Positions 1 to 5,733 of a DNA stretch of 5,733 nucleotides are shown here, one piece after another; position 1 is the stretch's first letter, and each line of letters starts with the position of its first letter. Location: NCBI GenBank assembly GCA_937922175.1, contig CAKZUU010000138.1:1-5733 (forward strand), given 5' to 3'. The DNA is from an uncultured Gemmataceae bacterium (GTDB lineage Bacteria; Planctomycetota; Planctomycetia; Gemmatales; Gemmataceae). The notes under the pieces were generated by a model, which saw only the letters and a program-made list of their open reading frames with translations, ran no database searches and was not told where the DNA came from. A program made the translations under genes and the position numbers.

Positions 1-1467
1 CGTCTCTCCGAAGCGGTGAAGTACTTCGAAAATGTGATGAAACAACGCAAAGCGGACCCACTGGCGTGGTACAACGCCGGTTTGCTGCGGGCGTGGCTGG
101 GCGACAATGCGCGGGCCTTGGAACACTGGGAGCAGTACATCGAGAAAGAGCGTGACGAGGCGAAGGCCGTTCCCGTTGCCGCGCTGATGCAAGTCCTCGC
201 CATGGGTCAAGATGTTTTGGAGCGGACGGATTACGTTCATTACAGTGTCGGCGGGCGGATCCGAGATTTGAATGCGATCTCTCGTTTGATTCAGGAATGG
301 ATTCGAGAAAACCGCTTCGTCCCGCTGCATTATGACCCGCCGAGCGCAACGATCACCGGGTTCATCTTGCAAGAATCGACCGGACTCGTCGGAGCCGCGG
401 CCCCCAGTGCGTTGCCCGCCGTCGCCACGCTGACCATCATCCGCGATCAGCTTCGCTTCGCCTCGTCCCAACGTGACACACTGGAGAGGCTCGTCCAAGA
501 TTTTCGCACGCTGGCCGGGGAGATGTCGGTCGCCCTCGAAGAGACTCCAAGTCGTCGACCTGCACGGTTCAGTGATGTGAATCTGGAAACGATGTTGTTT
601 CCAACGTCGGGCGAATTCACCATCGATTACCCCAGCCGGCTCCGCGAACATGTCATGCACTTCTTCGAGGAGGTATGGCTGAATCGGCCCACTCAAGCTC
701 TAGGTGGTCTCTCACCGCGTCAGGCGGCGGAGCAAACCGCTTTTCGCCGTCGCTTGCTCGGATTGATCCAGTTTCGCGAGGAACTGTTGGCGTTCTCTCG
801 CCCCAAAGGGAAGCGCGAAGACGGCGCCAGCGACGAGCCGATTTACGACTTTTCGCGTCTGCGTCAACTTTTGCACTTGGACACGGAGCCACCTCCCCCC
901 GCGATCGACTTCACAAACATGTCCGCCGCCGACCTCGCCGAATTAGACCTCGATACGTTGAGCGTGGAACAATTAGAGAAGGCGTTTCGGACGGCCGTCA
1001 ATCTGGATGCCCGGCCTTTGGCTCGAAAATTCGTCGACGCCATCCTTTCCCGACCGGCAGACCCGCAGCGACCGGATTTGTACCCCTTTTACAAGTATCT
1101 AATCGATCAAGCGCAAACCCAGGCCGATTGGGAGCAGGCACTGCGCTTCGTGGAGGCGGGACTGCGAGCCGACGCCGAACGAAACCAAGGGCTTCGTCGC
1201 AACGACTACGAGGTCCGTCGGGCTCAGCTTTTGGCCAAGAAAGGCGACGCCGAAAAGGCGGCTCAGACCTTTCAAGAGGTTATCGACCGAGTGCCCAACG
1301 AACCGAAGTATCGCGGCACTGCTGCCGAGGCGATGTTGAGTCTTCGCCAAGGGAAGCGCGCTCTCAACTTCGCCGAGGGCGGACTCGAGGTCGCCCGAAA
1401 AGTCGGGAACCGCGATCTGGAGGCTTACTTCAAGGAGCTCGTTTCCGCCGCCCAGAGAATTGCCTGA
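1..1467 (+). CDS. TPR-repeat protein of unknown function, 5' end outside the window
   Basis: The frame is open from the first base. The first in-frame start codon is a GTG at 16, but codons 1-5 (RLSEA) continue smoothly into a TPR-like helix pair (EAVKYFENV, then WYNAGLLRAWLGDNARALEHW). I therefore read this as a gene cut by the window edge, with 488 codons visible. It has TPR-like helices at residues 1-50. A central part (about 75-290) does not look like TPR and holds a motif at 226-243, W-L-N-R-P-x-x-A-L-G-G-L-S-P-R-x-A. A proline-rich linker (EPPPPA, near 295) follows, and TPR-like repeats return at about 370-485. No signal peptide or membrane segment is visible, so a cytoplasmic scaffold or protein-binding role is likely. 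The visible part has no cysteine, so it has no Cys-type metal site. It ends with TGA at 1465-1467 and converges on the TPR/alpha-CTD gene. The TPR architecture is fairly sure; the biological role is unknown. Confidence 0.85.
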   Translation, partial: RLSEAVKYFENVMKQRKADPLAWYNAGLLRAWLGDNARALEHWEQYIEKERDEAKAVPVAALMQVLAMGQDVLERTDYVHYSVGGRIRDLNAISRLIQEWIRENRFVPLHYDPPSATITGFILQESTGLVGAAAPSALPAVATLTIIRDQLRFASSQRDTLERLVQDFRTLAGEMSVALEETPSRRPARFSDVNLETMLFPTSGEFTIDYPSRLREHVMHFFEEVWLNRPTQALGGLSPRQAAEQTAFRRRLLGLIQFREELLAFSRPKGKREDGASDEPIYDFSRLRQLLHLDTEPPPPAIDFTNMSAADLAELDLDTLSVEQLEKAFRTAVNLDARPLARKFVDAILSRPADPQRPDLYPFYKYLIDQAQTQADWEQALRFVEAGLRADAERNQGLRRNDYEVRRAQLLAKKGDAEKAAQTFQEVIDRVPNEPKYRGTAAEAMLSLRQGKRALNFAEGGLEVARKVGNRDLEAYFKELVSAAQRIA

Positions 1468-1568
1468 CCGCAACCCCGGGGATTTGCCTGCAGGAGGATA
1501 AGGTCGGGACCGAATCGGAGCGGCGGCGATCGCGTTTCCAGAAGGAGCAACGTCGGCAGCGGCCGAGG

Positions 1569-2921
1569 TCAATCACCCCGTAGCTTCAGCCCCAACGCCG
1601 CGAGCTTTTCCCGTACCTCGTTCAGCGAAGTCATGCCGAAATTCTTCGCTTCGAGCAGCTCATCCGCCGTTCGCGCGCACAACTCTCCCACTGTGCCGAT
1701 ATTCAACTTGTTCATGCACTTCCGGGCGCGAACCGACAAATTGAGGTCCATCACCGGCTTGTTCATTATGGCCTGCTCTTCCGCACTGAGCGACTGGTGA
1801 TGCGACCGATGCGAGCGCGGCTCGTAGGCCGCCCCCTGCTCCAGCGACTGACCGATCCGCAGGCCTTTGCTGGCCATGATTTCACGTAGTTCGGCCAACG
1901 ACGTCTCGCCGAAATTCTTGCTCGCCAGCAACTGGGCCTCGGTCACCCGAGTCAGATCGCCCAAGGTTTTGATGTTCATCTTCTTCAAACAATTCCGGCT
2001 TCGGACCGACAACTCGAAGTCGGTCACCGCAATATCCAGGACCTGACGGAAGGCGGCCGTCGTGTGGTCTTCTTCGGAATGATAGTATTGAGTCGTGGAG
2101 GCTTGCGCATCTTTCAAAAACAATCGAGCACGATCGCGTGCCTCTTCGTCGCTCAATTGGGCCCGTAGGATCCGGTTATAACATTCCGCCGCCTTGTCGA
2201 ATCTCTCATTGTCCTCGTACAAGACGCCGAGATTGTTTACCGCGGCAAGATGCACCGGCGGATGACGCAAACAGGCCTCGTACAGACGAATCGCTTCCTC
2301 GTCATTGCCTGCTGAATCGTTGATATACCCCAACTGGAACAGAGCCCCGGTGTGGGCTTGATCCTCTTGCACGGCTTTTTCGAGATGTTGCACGGCCTTG
2401 GCGCGATCTCCCTCGGCCAACGCCACCATCGCAACCTGATAGTGATACTCGGCGGTGTGCCGTGACGATTCCTCCAATTTTGCGAGAATTTGCTTGGCCT
2501 CTTTCAAGTCGCCCCGCATCCGATGGACAGCCGCTCGCTGAAGCTGGACGAGGTTCGCTGCGTACCCCGATTTCTCCGACTTATCAAAGGCCCGCAGAGC
2601 TTCGTCAAACTGGCCTTGGGAGGCGAGCAGCCGACCCAGATAAAAATTCGCCAAGGCGCCGTCGGCATGCTTCAAATGTTCAATGGCCGCCAACGTCTGA
2701 CCTTGAAAATACCGAACAATCCCCAGCTTCAAGTGCAAATTCTTTTGGGCAGCCCCCGTGGCGGTTTCCAACTTCTTCGCCAAGGCGTCACCCACCTCGC
2801 GCAACGTGCGGTATTGACTCCCCCCTTGCGCCAACCCCTCGCGCAATTTGGCGACAGTTCCCGCGTTGCACTCCTCGCGTTCGACGAGGAGAGCTTTCAG
2901 ATCAATCAAAGGCTCGGCCAT
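1569..2921 (-). CDS. TPR protein with two tandem RNA polymerase alpha-CTD-like domains
   Basis: The product has 450 residues. About six TPRs lie at roughly 62-86, 89-119, 123-156, 157-190, 191-224 and 225-258. Two modules resembling the C-terminal domain of the RNA polymerase alpha subunit follow at 299-356 and 390-447, joined by a His/Ser-containing linker. The modules are identical at about 30 of 58 positions (hand count, no gaps). Compared with E. coli alpha-CTD, module 1 keeps the equivalents of R265 (R307), N268 (N310), C269, G296 (G338), S299 (S341) and E302 (E344). Module 2 keeps R265 (R398), G296 (G429), S299 (S432) and E302 (E435) but has Lys401 for N268. K298 is Thr in both. There is no alpha-NTD, so this is not a polymerase subunit; a DNA- or transcription-factor-binding regulator is inferred. 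Start: the frame stays open to an ATG at 3185, but ATG 2921 has a strong GGAGAGGG just upstream and begins a protein-like sequence (MAEPLIDLKALL). No signal peptide is seen. It resembles proteins annotated in planctomycetes as alpha-CTD-containing TPR proteins; function unproven. Confidence 0.93.
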   Translation of the reverse strand: MAEPLIDLKALLVEREECNAGTVAKLREGLAQGGSQYRTLREVGDALAKKLETATGAAQKNLHLKLGIVRYFQGQTLAAIEHLKHADGALANFYLGRLLASQGQFDEALRAFDKSEKSGYAANLVQLQRAAVHRMRGDLKEAKQILAKLEESSRHTAEYHYQVAMVALAEGDRAKAVQHLEKAVQEDQAHTGALFQLGYINDSAGNDEEAIRLYEACLRHPPVHLAAVNNLGVLYEDNERFDKAAECYNRILRAQLSDEEARDRARLFLKDAQASTTQYYHSEEDHTTAAFRQVLDIAVTDFELSVRSRNCLKKMNIKTLGDLTRVTEAQLLASKNFGETSLAELREIMASKGLRIGQSLEQGAAYEPRSHRSHHQSLSAEEQAIMNKPVMDLNLSVRARKCMNKLNIGTVGELCARTADELLEAKNFGMTSLNEVREKLAALGLKLRGD

Positions 2922-2926
2922 GGATT

Positions 2927-2934
2927 CCCTCTCC
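2927..2934 (-). promoter_or_regulatory. Ribosome binding site that fixes the start of the TPR/alpha-CTD gene
   Basis: On the minus strand GGAGAGGG ends 5 nt before the ATG at 2921. It contains GGAG and GAGG at normal Shine-Dalgarno distances. This is why the 88 open codons upstream (to ATG 3185) are treated as untranslated leader and intergenic DNA. Confidence 0.7.
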
Positions 2935-2986
2935 GTTCGCTCACGGAAAGTTCGATGCTGCGGATGGACTTTGGCTAAAGATGAAG

Positions 2987-3015
2987 ATTGTAAAAAGCAG
3001 TCGCCCGCGCGGCAA
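2987..3015 (-). promoter_or_regulatory. Candidate sigma70-type promoter of the TPR/alpha-CTD gene
   Basis: On the minus strand TTGCCG (3015-3010; 4 of 6 to the -35 consensus) is followed, after exactly 17 bp, by TACAAT (2992-2987; 5 of 6 to the -10 consensus). A start site near 2980 would leave a leader of about 60 nt before the ATG at 2921. Position and spacing fit well. Planctomycete promoter rules are poorly known and such matches arise by chance, so confidence is moderate. Confidence 0.4.
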
Positions 3016-3142
3016 TCCGTGTTCGTCCCGACTCTGCCATCCCCCCCCACCGATTTAACAAAACTCTCGTCGCGACGTTCGTTGCTCAAATCCACCCGTC
3101 TCAACATGAACGGACCGAAGTTTCCCCCTCGAAATCCACCCC

Positions 3143-3160
3143 GTTCGGATCGGATCGAAC
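3143..3160. repeat. Short inverted repeat with GATCG words
   Basis: GTTCG (3143-3147) and CGAAC (3156-3160) are complementary arms around an 8-nt centre made of GATCG-type repeats; GATCG occurs at 3148, 3153 and 3161. It lies upstream of the promoter candidate of the TPR/alpha-CTD gene and could be an operator, but the arms are short and chance is a real alternative. Confidence 0.25.
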
Positions 3161-3217
3161 GATCGCCGGCAAGGATATCCGCCATGTTCCGAGTTACCGC
3201 CCCTGATCCTTTGTTCC

Positions 3218-3242
3218 CCGGATCGCTTGCAAGCGACGCCGG
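3218..3242. repeat. Perfect 14-bp palindrome inside a longer imperfect inverted repeat
   Basis: TCGCTTGCAAGCGA (3223-3236) is its own reverse complement. CCGG at 3218-3221 and 3239-3242 extends the symmetry after a short mismatch. As RNA it can fold into a stem of 5 bp plus 4 bp with a TGCA loop. It begins 34 bp after the ATPase stop codon in the direction of transcription, a place suited to a 3'-end hairpin, a dispersed REP-like element or an operator for a dimeric protein. No run of U follows on the minus strand, so it is not called a rho-independent terminator. Confidence 0.5.
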
Positions 3243-3275
3243 AGCGATACCCGATGATGCCGCCCGAGTAACCGC

Positions 3276-4427
3276 TTACTGTCGTTGGAAATAGACTTTC
3301 AGCAATTGCTCCTTCAGGGAACCGTGAGCCTCCACGGCGGCTCGAAAATCATCTTTCTTCAGGGTGAAAGTATCCGTCTCTTCCCGGGCGACCACTGTCG
3401 CGTTTCGAGGTTCATCGGTCATCAACGCCCGTTCGCCGAAAAAGTCTCCCACGCCGAGTCGAGCGACGGCATGCTCGACCCCATCGCGTGTTTGTAGAAC
3501 CTCGACGGAGCCGGAGGCGATGAGATAGAATTTGTCGCCAGGATCGCCTTGGGAGATGATGCGACGACCGGCGGGGAATCGTTCGCGTCCCATGTGGTCG
3601 GCCACTTCAGCCAGAGCGTTGGGGTGAAGTTGGGCAAAGGCCGGGACCTTGCTGAGAAACAGAGCCGTCATCACCGACTCGGTCACGACCACATTCGATT
3701 TGATCCGGCCGTCCACCATATTGACGATCCGTGTGGCCACGTCCAAGATCCGATTGTCGTGCGTCACGATCAGGCTGGTGCACCCTTCAGCGGACAATTC
3801 CTTGAGATAATTGACCACGTCGCGCCCCGTTTCGGCATCGAGAGCGGCCGTTGGTTCGTCGGCGAGAATCAGTCTGGGCCGATTGACCAACGCCCGTGCC
3901 ACTGCCACTCGCTGCCGTTGCCCACCGGACAGTTGTGCCGGTTTATAATGCAGGCGATGCCCCAGCTTTAGTCGTTCCAGAATTCCGACGATGCGTGCCC
4001 GATCGTCGCCACCGTTCCGCAGTTCTAACGCCATCCGAACATTCTGGTACGCGGTGAGTGCTTCGAGCAAATTGTGACGCTGGAAAATGAAGCCGACCTC
4101 GCGGCGAACGGCGACTAAATCGGTTCCGGCCAACCCATACAACTCGCGTCCGTACACCCGGATGCTGCCTTGTTGCAAAGTCCGCAGGCCACCGATCAGC
4201 GTCAGCAACGTGGTTTTCCCCGAACCGGATGGCCCCGTCATGATGACGATCTCACCCGGCTGGATCGTCAGGTGATTGTCGAACAGAACTTGATTCCGCG
4301 TCTCGCCTTCGCCAAAGAAATGATTCACCCCCCGCACCTCGACGGCAGGAACGCTCGTCGGTGACGGAGGCGACAGGATACCGTCGTTTCTGACAGCTGA
4401 CCGGGGGTCCGGCACGTCCATGCTCAT
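3276..4427 (-). CDS. DevA-like ABC exporter ATPase fused to a cyclic-nucleotide-binding domain
   Basis: From the ATG at 4427 the product has 383 residues. The N-terminal part is a full ABC ATPase of the MacB/LolD/DevA type: Walker A GPSGSGKTT (65-73), Q-loop FIFQRHNLL with Q116, signature LSGGQ (166-170), Walker B LILADEP with catalytic E191, D-loop ALD (195-197) and switch H223. The FIFQxHNLL segment is characteristic of DevA. From about 255 to 375 there is a CNB/CAP-like domain with the phosphate-binding cassette FGERALMTDEPRNATV (330-345), keeping Gly, Glu332 and Arg341, so ligand binding is plausible. Usual DevA proteins are about 220-250 residues, so the CNB part is an addition. The role is to power an exporter with the adjacent permeases at the inner membrane. 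Start: GTG 4463, 9 nt after the permease stop, is open but lacks a clear ribosome binding site. AAGGA at 4438-4442 serves GTG 4430 (7 nt) or ATG 4427 (10 nt); ATG 4421 is also possible. The exported substrate is unknown. Confidence 0.93.
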   Translation of the reverse strand: MSMDVPDPRSAVRNDGILSPPSPTSVPAVEVRGVNHFFGEGETRNQVLFDNHLTIQPGEIVIMTGPSGSGKTTLLTLIGGLRTLQQGSIRVYGRELYGLAGTDLVAVRREVGFIFQRHNLLEALTAYQNVRMALELRNGGDDRARIVGILERLKLGHRLHYKPAQLSGGQRQRVAVARALVNRPRLILADEPTAALDAETGRDVVNYLKELSAEGCTSLIVTHDNRILDVATRIVNMVDGRIKSNVVVTESVMTALFLSKVPAFAQLHPNALAEVADHMGRERFPAGRRIISQGDPGDKFYLIASGSVEVLQTRDGVEHAVARLGVGDFFGERALMTDEPRNATVVAREETDTFTLKKDDFRAAVEAHGSLKEQLLKVYFQRQ

Positions 4428-4437
4428 CACGCTCGCG

Positions 4438-4442
4438 TCCTT
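4438..4442 (-). promoter_or_regulatory. Ribosome binding site candidate for the ATPase gene
   Basis: AAGGA on the minus strand lies 7 nt before GTG 4430 and 10 nt before ATG 4427. It lies inside the longer reading frame that begins at GTG 4463, and it is the reason for preferring the shorter start. Confidence 0.4.
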
Positions 4443-4472
4443 CGATCTCCAACAACTCCTCACGACGCCTGG

Positions 4473-5681
4473 TCAAAACACCTCGGCCGGGTCCGCTGTC
4501 GCCACTCGGCGGACAGCGAAGACGCCCGAAATGACGCACATCGCCATCGTCAGCCCGAGAATGAGCACGCCTCGGCCGATGGTCAGTCGCAGGGGCAGGC
4601 CCGTCTGATCCGACAGGAGCGAATACAAAGGTGCACTCACCAGAAGTCCCACGAGGAAACCCAACACGGACAACCACAAGGCTTCCTGAATGACGATCCC
4701 GTTGACGTATCGATCATCATACCCGATCGCTTTCAGGGTCGCGAATTCCGCCAGCCGATCTGTGACTTCCGTACTGAGGACTTGGTAACAGATCACGATG
4801 CCAACGACAAAACCCACGACCAAACCCAAGAGAAAGATGAAACCAATCGGCGTGCTGTCGGACCAAAACGATTCCTCGGCGTCGATCAACTCCGACCGAC
4901 TCAAAACACGAACATCATCGGGTAACGATCGGCGAAGATCTTCGACGATCTCGACCAAGTCAGCGTCTGGAGAGAGGGAGATCAAGCCGAATTGCACACG
5001 CTCCAAGGCAAAATGTCCGCCGCTGAGGCTGGCGAGATTATCCGCTGACATCAGCAACGTGCCGTCGGTCGTGAAATCGGTTCCCAGAGCAAATAGATCG
5101 ATGATTCGAGTGCGAGTGCCGGCGATTTCACGGCAGATGCCGCGAGGTGCCGGTCCCCCGTCGCGCCAATGGCGGATGGCATCGTACAGGGGCTTGGAGT
5201 GGACATCCAAAGCGGCCGTATTCGCGGCGAGGAGACGCTCCTGCAAATGCGGGAAGTCGGGCACCACGTCGGGTCGAATCGGTGGGCGCGCTCGGTCCGG
5301 CTCAAAGGCGAGGACTCGGATGGGCCATTCCGGCACTTGCTCGGCGAACGAGCCGGTGTTTCGCCAGACGAAAGGAAAGTAACGAACGTAGAAGGGTCGA
5401 GCCGCCGCCACCCCAGGCACCATCCGGGCTTGATCGACCCGATCACGGGGAAAATTCTCGATGTCCGTAATCGTGGACATGGTGGAGCTCATCAGAAACA
5501 CATCCGCGTCGAGCATACGGATGATCGCTGTCTGACTATCCATGAGCGCGCGCCAGAAACCAACTTGGACAAACATGAGAACCACAGCAAAACTGATTCC
5601 CAGAATGGACAAGACGAAGCGCGCTTTATGTTGGGTCAGATTCAACCAGGCCACAGGGACGCGATTTGTGCGAAACCCCAT
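4473..5681 (-). CDS. DevC-like ABC exporter permease (FtsX/MacB superfamily)
   Basis: The product has 402 residues, close to the roughly 380-400 of the DevC family. A short cytoplasmic N-terminus with the DevC-like PVAWLNLTQHKARF (9-22) leads into membrane segment 1 (about 22-44). A large extracytoplasmic domain follows (about 45-277), with the family-like stretch LDADVFLMSS (57-66) and ENFPRDRV (75-82). Three more membrane segments lie at about 278-300, 328-353 and 369-391. Between segments 2 and 3, EFATLKAIGYDDRYV (312-326) is the typical FtsX-domain coupling region that contacts the ATPase. The C-terminus is RRVATADPAEVF. This is the usual four-helix topology of transporters that pass substrate from the inner membrane or periplasm to a membrane fusion protein and TolC-like channel. 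The ATG at 5681 lies 1 nt after the stop of the upstream permease, with GGAG (5692-5695) 10 nt ahead inside that gene, implying translational coupling. The next gene, an ABC ATPase, follows directly. Family assignment is strong; the substrate (glycolipid in cyanobacterial DevBCA) cannot be inferred. Confidence 0.93.
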   Translation of the reverse strand: MGFRTNRVPVAWLNLTQHKARFVLSILGISFAVVLMFVQVGFWRALMDSQTAIIRMLDADVFLMSSTMSTITDIENFPRDRVDQARMVPGVAAARPFYVRYFPFVWRNTGSFAEQVPEWPIRVLAFEPDRARPPIRPDVVPDFPHLQERLLAANTAALDVHSKPLYDAIRHWRDGGPAPRGICREIAGTRTRIIDLFALGTDFTTDGTLLMSADNLASLSGGHFALERVQFGLISLSPDADLVEIVEDLRRSLPDDVRVLSRSELIDAEESFWSDSTPIGFIFLLGLVVGFVVGIVICYQVLSTEVTDRLAEFATLKAIGYDDRYVNGIVIQEALWLSVLGFLVGLLVSAPLYSLLSDQTGLPLRLTIGRGVLILGLTMAMCVISGVFAVRRVATADPAEVF

Positions 5682-5682
5682 G

Positions 5683-5733
5683 TTAGAACAACTCCGCGGG
5701 GTCGGCCCGATGGACTTTCCGGATCGCCAAGAT
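5683..5733 (-). CDS. C-terminal end of a second DevC-like permease (gene continues past the window)
   Basis: The last 16 codons plus TAA (5685-5683) of a minus-strand gene are visible, reading ILAIRKVHRADPAELF. This matches the C-terminus of the next permease (VFAVRRVATADPAEVF) at 9 of 16 positions by eye, including the A-D-P-A-E-x-F ending common in DevC/FtsX-type permeases. The stop is 1 nt from the ATG of the downstream permease gene, so the two are in one operon and probably code for the two halves of a heterodimeric permease. Most of the protein is outside the window, so the call rests on this short end and on position. Confidence 0.7.
   Translation of the reverse strand: MLAIRKVHRADPAELF

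Larger units (their letters stand above)
2922..3275. other. 354-bp intergenic region between the exporter operon and the TPR/alpha-CTD gene
   Basis: I see no gene here that I can support. The stretch holds the ribosome binding site and promoter candidate of the TPR/alpha-CTD gene, a run of eight C at 3041-3048, a small inverted repeat (GTTCG at 3143-3147 with CGAAC at 3156-3160, amid repeated GATCG words), and the 14-bp palindrome at 3223-3236. The minus-strand frame of the downstream gene stays open across 2922-3185. Its translation is rich in Arg and Ser, lacks recognisable domain features and reads through the C8 run, so it is judged non-coding. No typical intrinsic terminator with a U-run follows the ATPase stop. 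Confidence 0.6.

Noticed and set aside
1553..1566. Hairpin TCGGC-AGCG-GCCGA just after the stop of the TPR/alpha-CTD gene as an intrinsic terminator
   Set aside because: The stem is only 5 bp and no U-run follows on either strand; other short palindromes in the gap (CCCCGGGG at 1474, CCTGCAGG at 1487, GCGATCGC at 1526) are likewise too short to call.
1099..1572. 157-codon minus-strand open frame antisense to the left TPR gene
   Set aside because: Antisense shadow of a clear coding sequence and overlapping the end of the alpha-CTD gene; no recognisable motif.
675..1583. 302-codon open frame on the + strand overlapping the left TPR gene
   Set aside because: Out-of-frame shadow; the translation is dominated by Arg, Ser, Gly and Pro without domain features, while the overlapping frame has TPRs.
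1569..2036. Calling the alpha-CTD region a genuine rpoA gene or fragment
   Set aside because: There is no alpha N-terminal dimerisation domain, the modules are duplicated and fused in frame to TPRs in one intact gene, and no ribosomal-protein genes typical of the rpoA locus are nearby.
2462..3058. Overlapping + strand open frames (2462-3058, 2490-2978, 2848-3294) antisense to the TPR/alpha-CTD gene and its leader
   Set aside because: Three competing frames over the same DNA, none with recognisable domains, and the minus strand is clearly coding over most of it.
2922..3185. 88-codon N-terminal extension of the TPR/alpha-CTD protein, starting at ATG 3185
   Set aside because: The strong ribosome binding site GGAGAGGG precedes ATG 2921, the extension shows no domain features, reads through the C8 run and contains the promoter candidate.
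4252..4677. 141-codon minus-strand open frame across the permease/ATPase junction
   Set aside because: Overlaps both well-supported genes in another frame; Arg- and Gly-rich shadow translation.
4798..5382. 194-codon + strand open frame antisense to the permease
   Set aside because: Lys/Arg/Ser-rich antisense shadow of the extracytoplasmic domain coding region.

Overview
The window looks like a piece of a planctomycete chromosome (phylum Planctomycetota, perhaps Gemmatales; this is inference). The grounds are a moderately GC-rich composition, a protein joining TPR repeats to RNA polymerase alpha-subunit C-terminal domains (a combination I associate with planctomycetes), and a DevC/DevA-type export operon. 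No RNA gene, CRISPR array, transposon or prophage remnant is visible.

Layout. Positions 1-1467 (+) hold the 3' part of a TPR protein gene that begins before the window. A 101-bp convergent gap (1468-1568) follows. Positions 1569-2921 (-) encode a 450-residue protein with about six TPRs followed by two tandem alpha-CTD modules. A 354-bp non-coding stretch (2922-3275) lies upstream of it and holds a sigma70-like promoter candidate, a C8 tract and two short inverted repeats. Positions 3276 to the right edge (-) are an ABC exporter operon. Read in the direction of transcription it has the last 16 codons of one permease, a complete DevC-like permease (4473-5681), and a DevA-like ATPase with a C-terminal cyclic-nucleotide-binding domain (3276-4427, or up to 4463).

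How the genes work together. The three exporter genes are packed tightly: 1 nt separates the two permease genes, and 9 to 45 nt separate permease and ATPase depending on the start. They probably form one MacB/DevCA-type exporter with two different permease subunits. Its partner (HlyD/DevB-like membrane fusion protein) is not in the window and may lie upstream of the right edge. The TPR/alpha-CTD gene has its own candidate promoter and ribosome binding site and is probably a separate unit.

The two points most worth following are the TPR protein with duplicated alpha-CTDs, which keep most DNA-contact residues but have no alpha-NTD, and the CNB domain fused to the exporter ATPase, which suggests control of export by a cyclic nucleotide.
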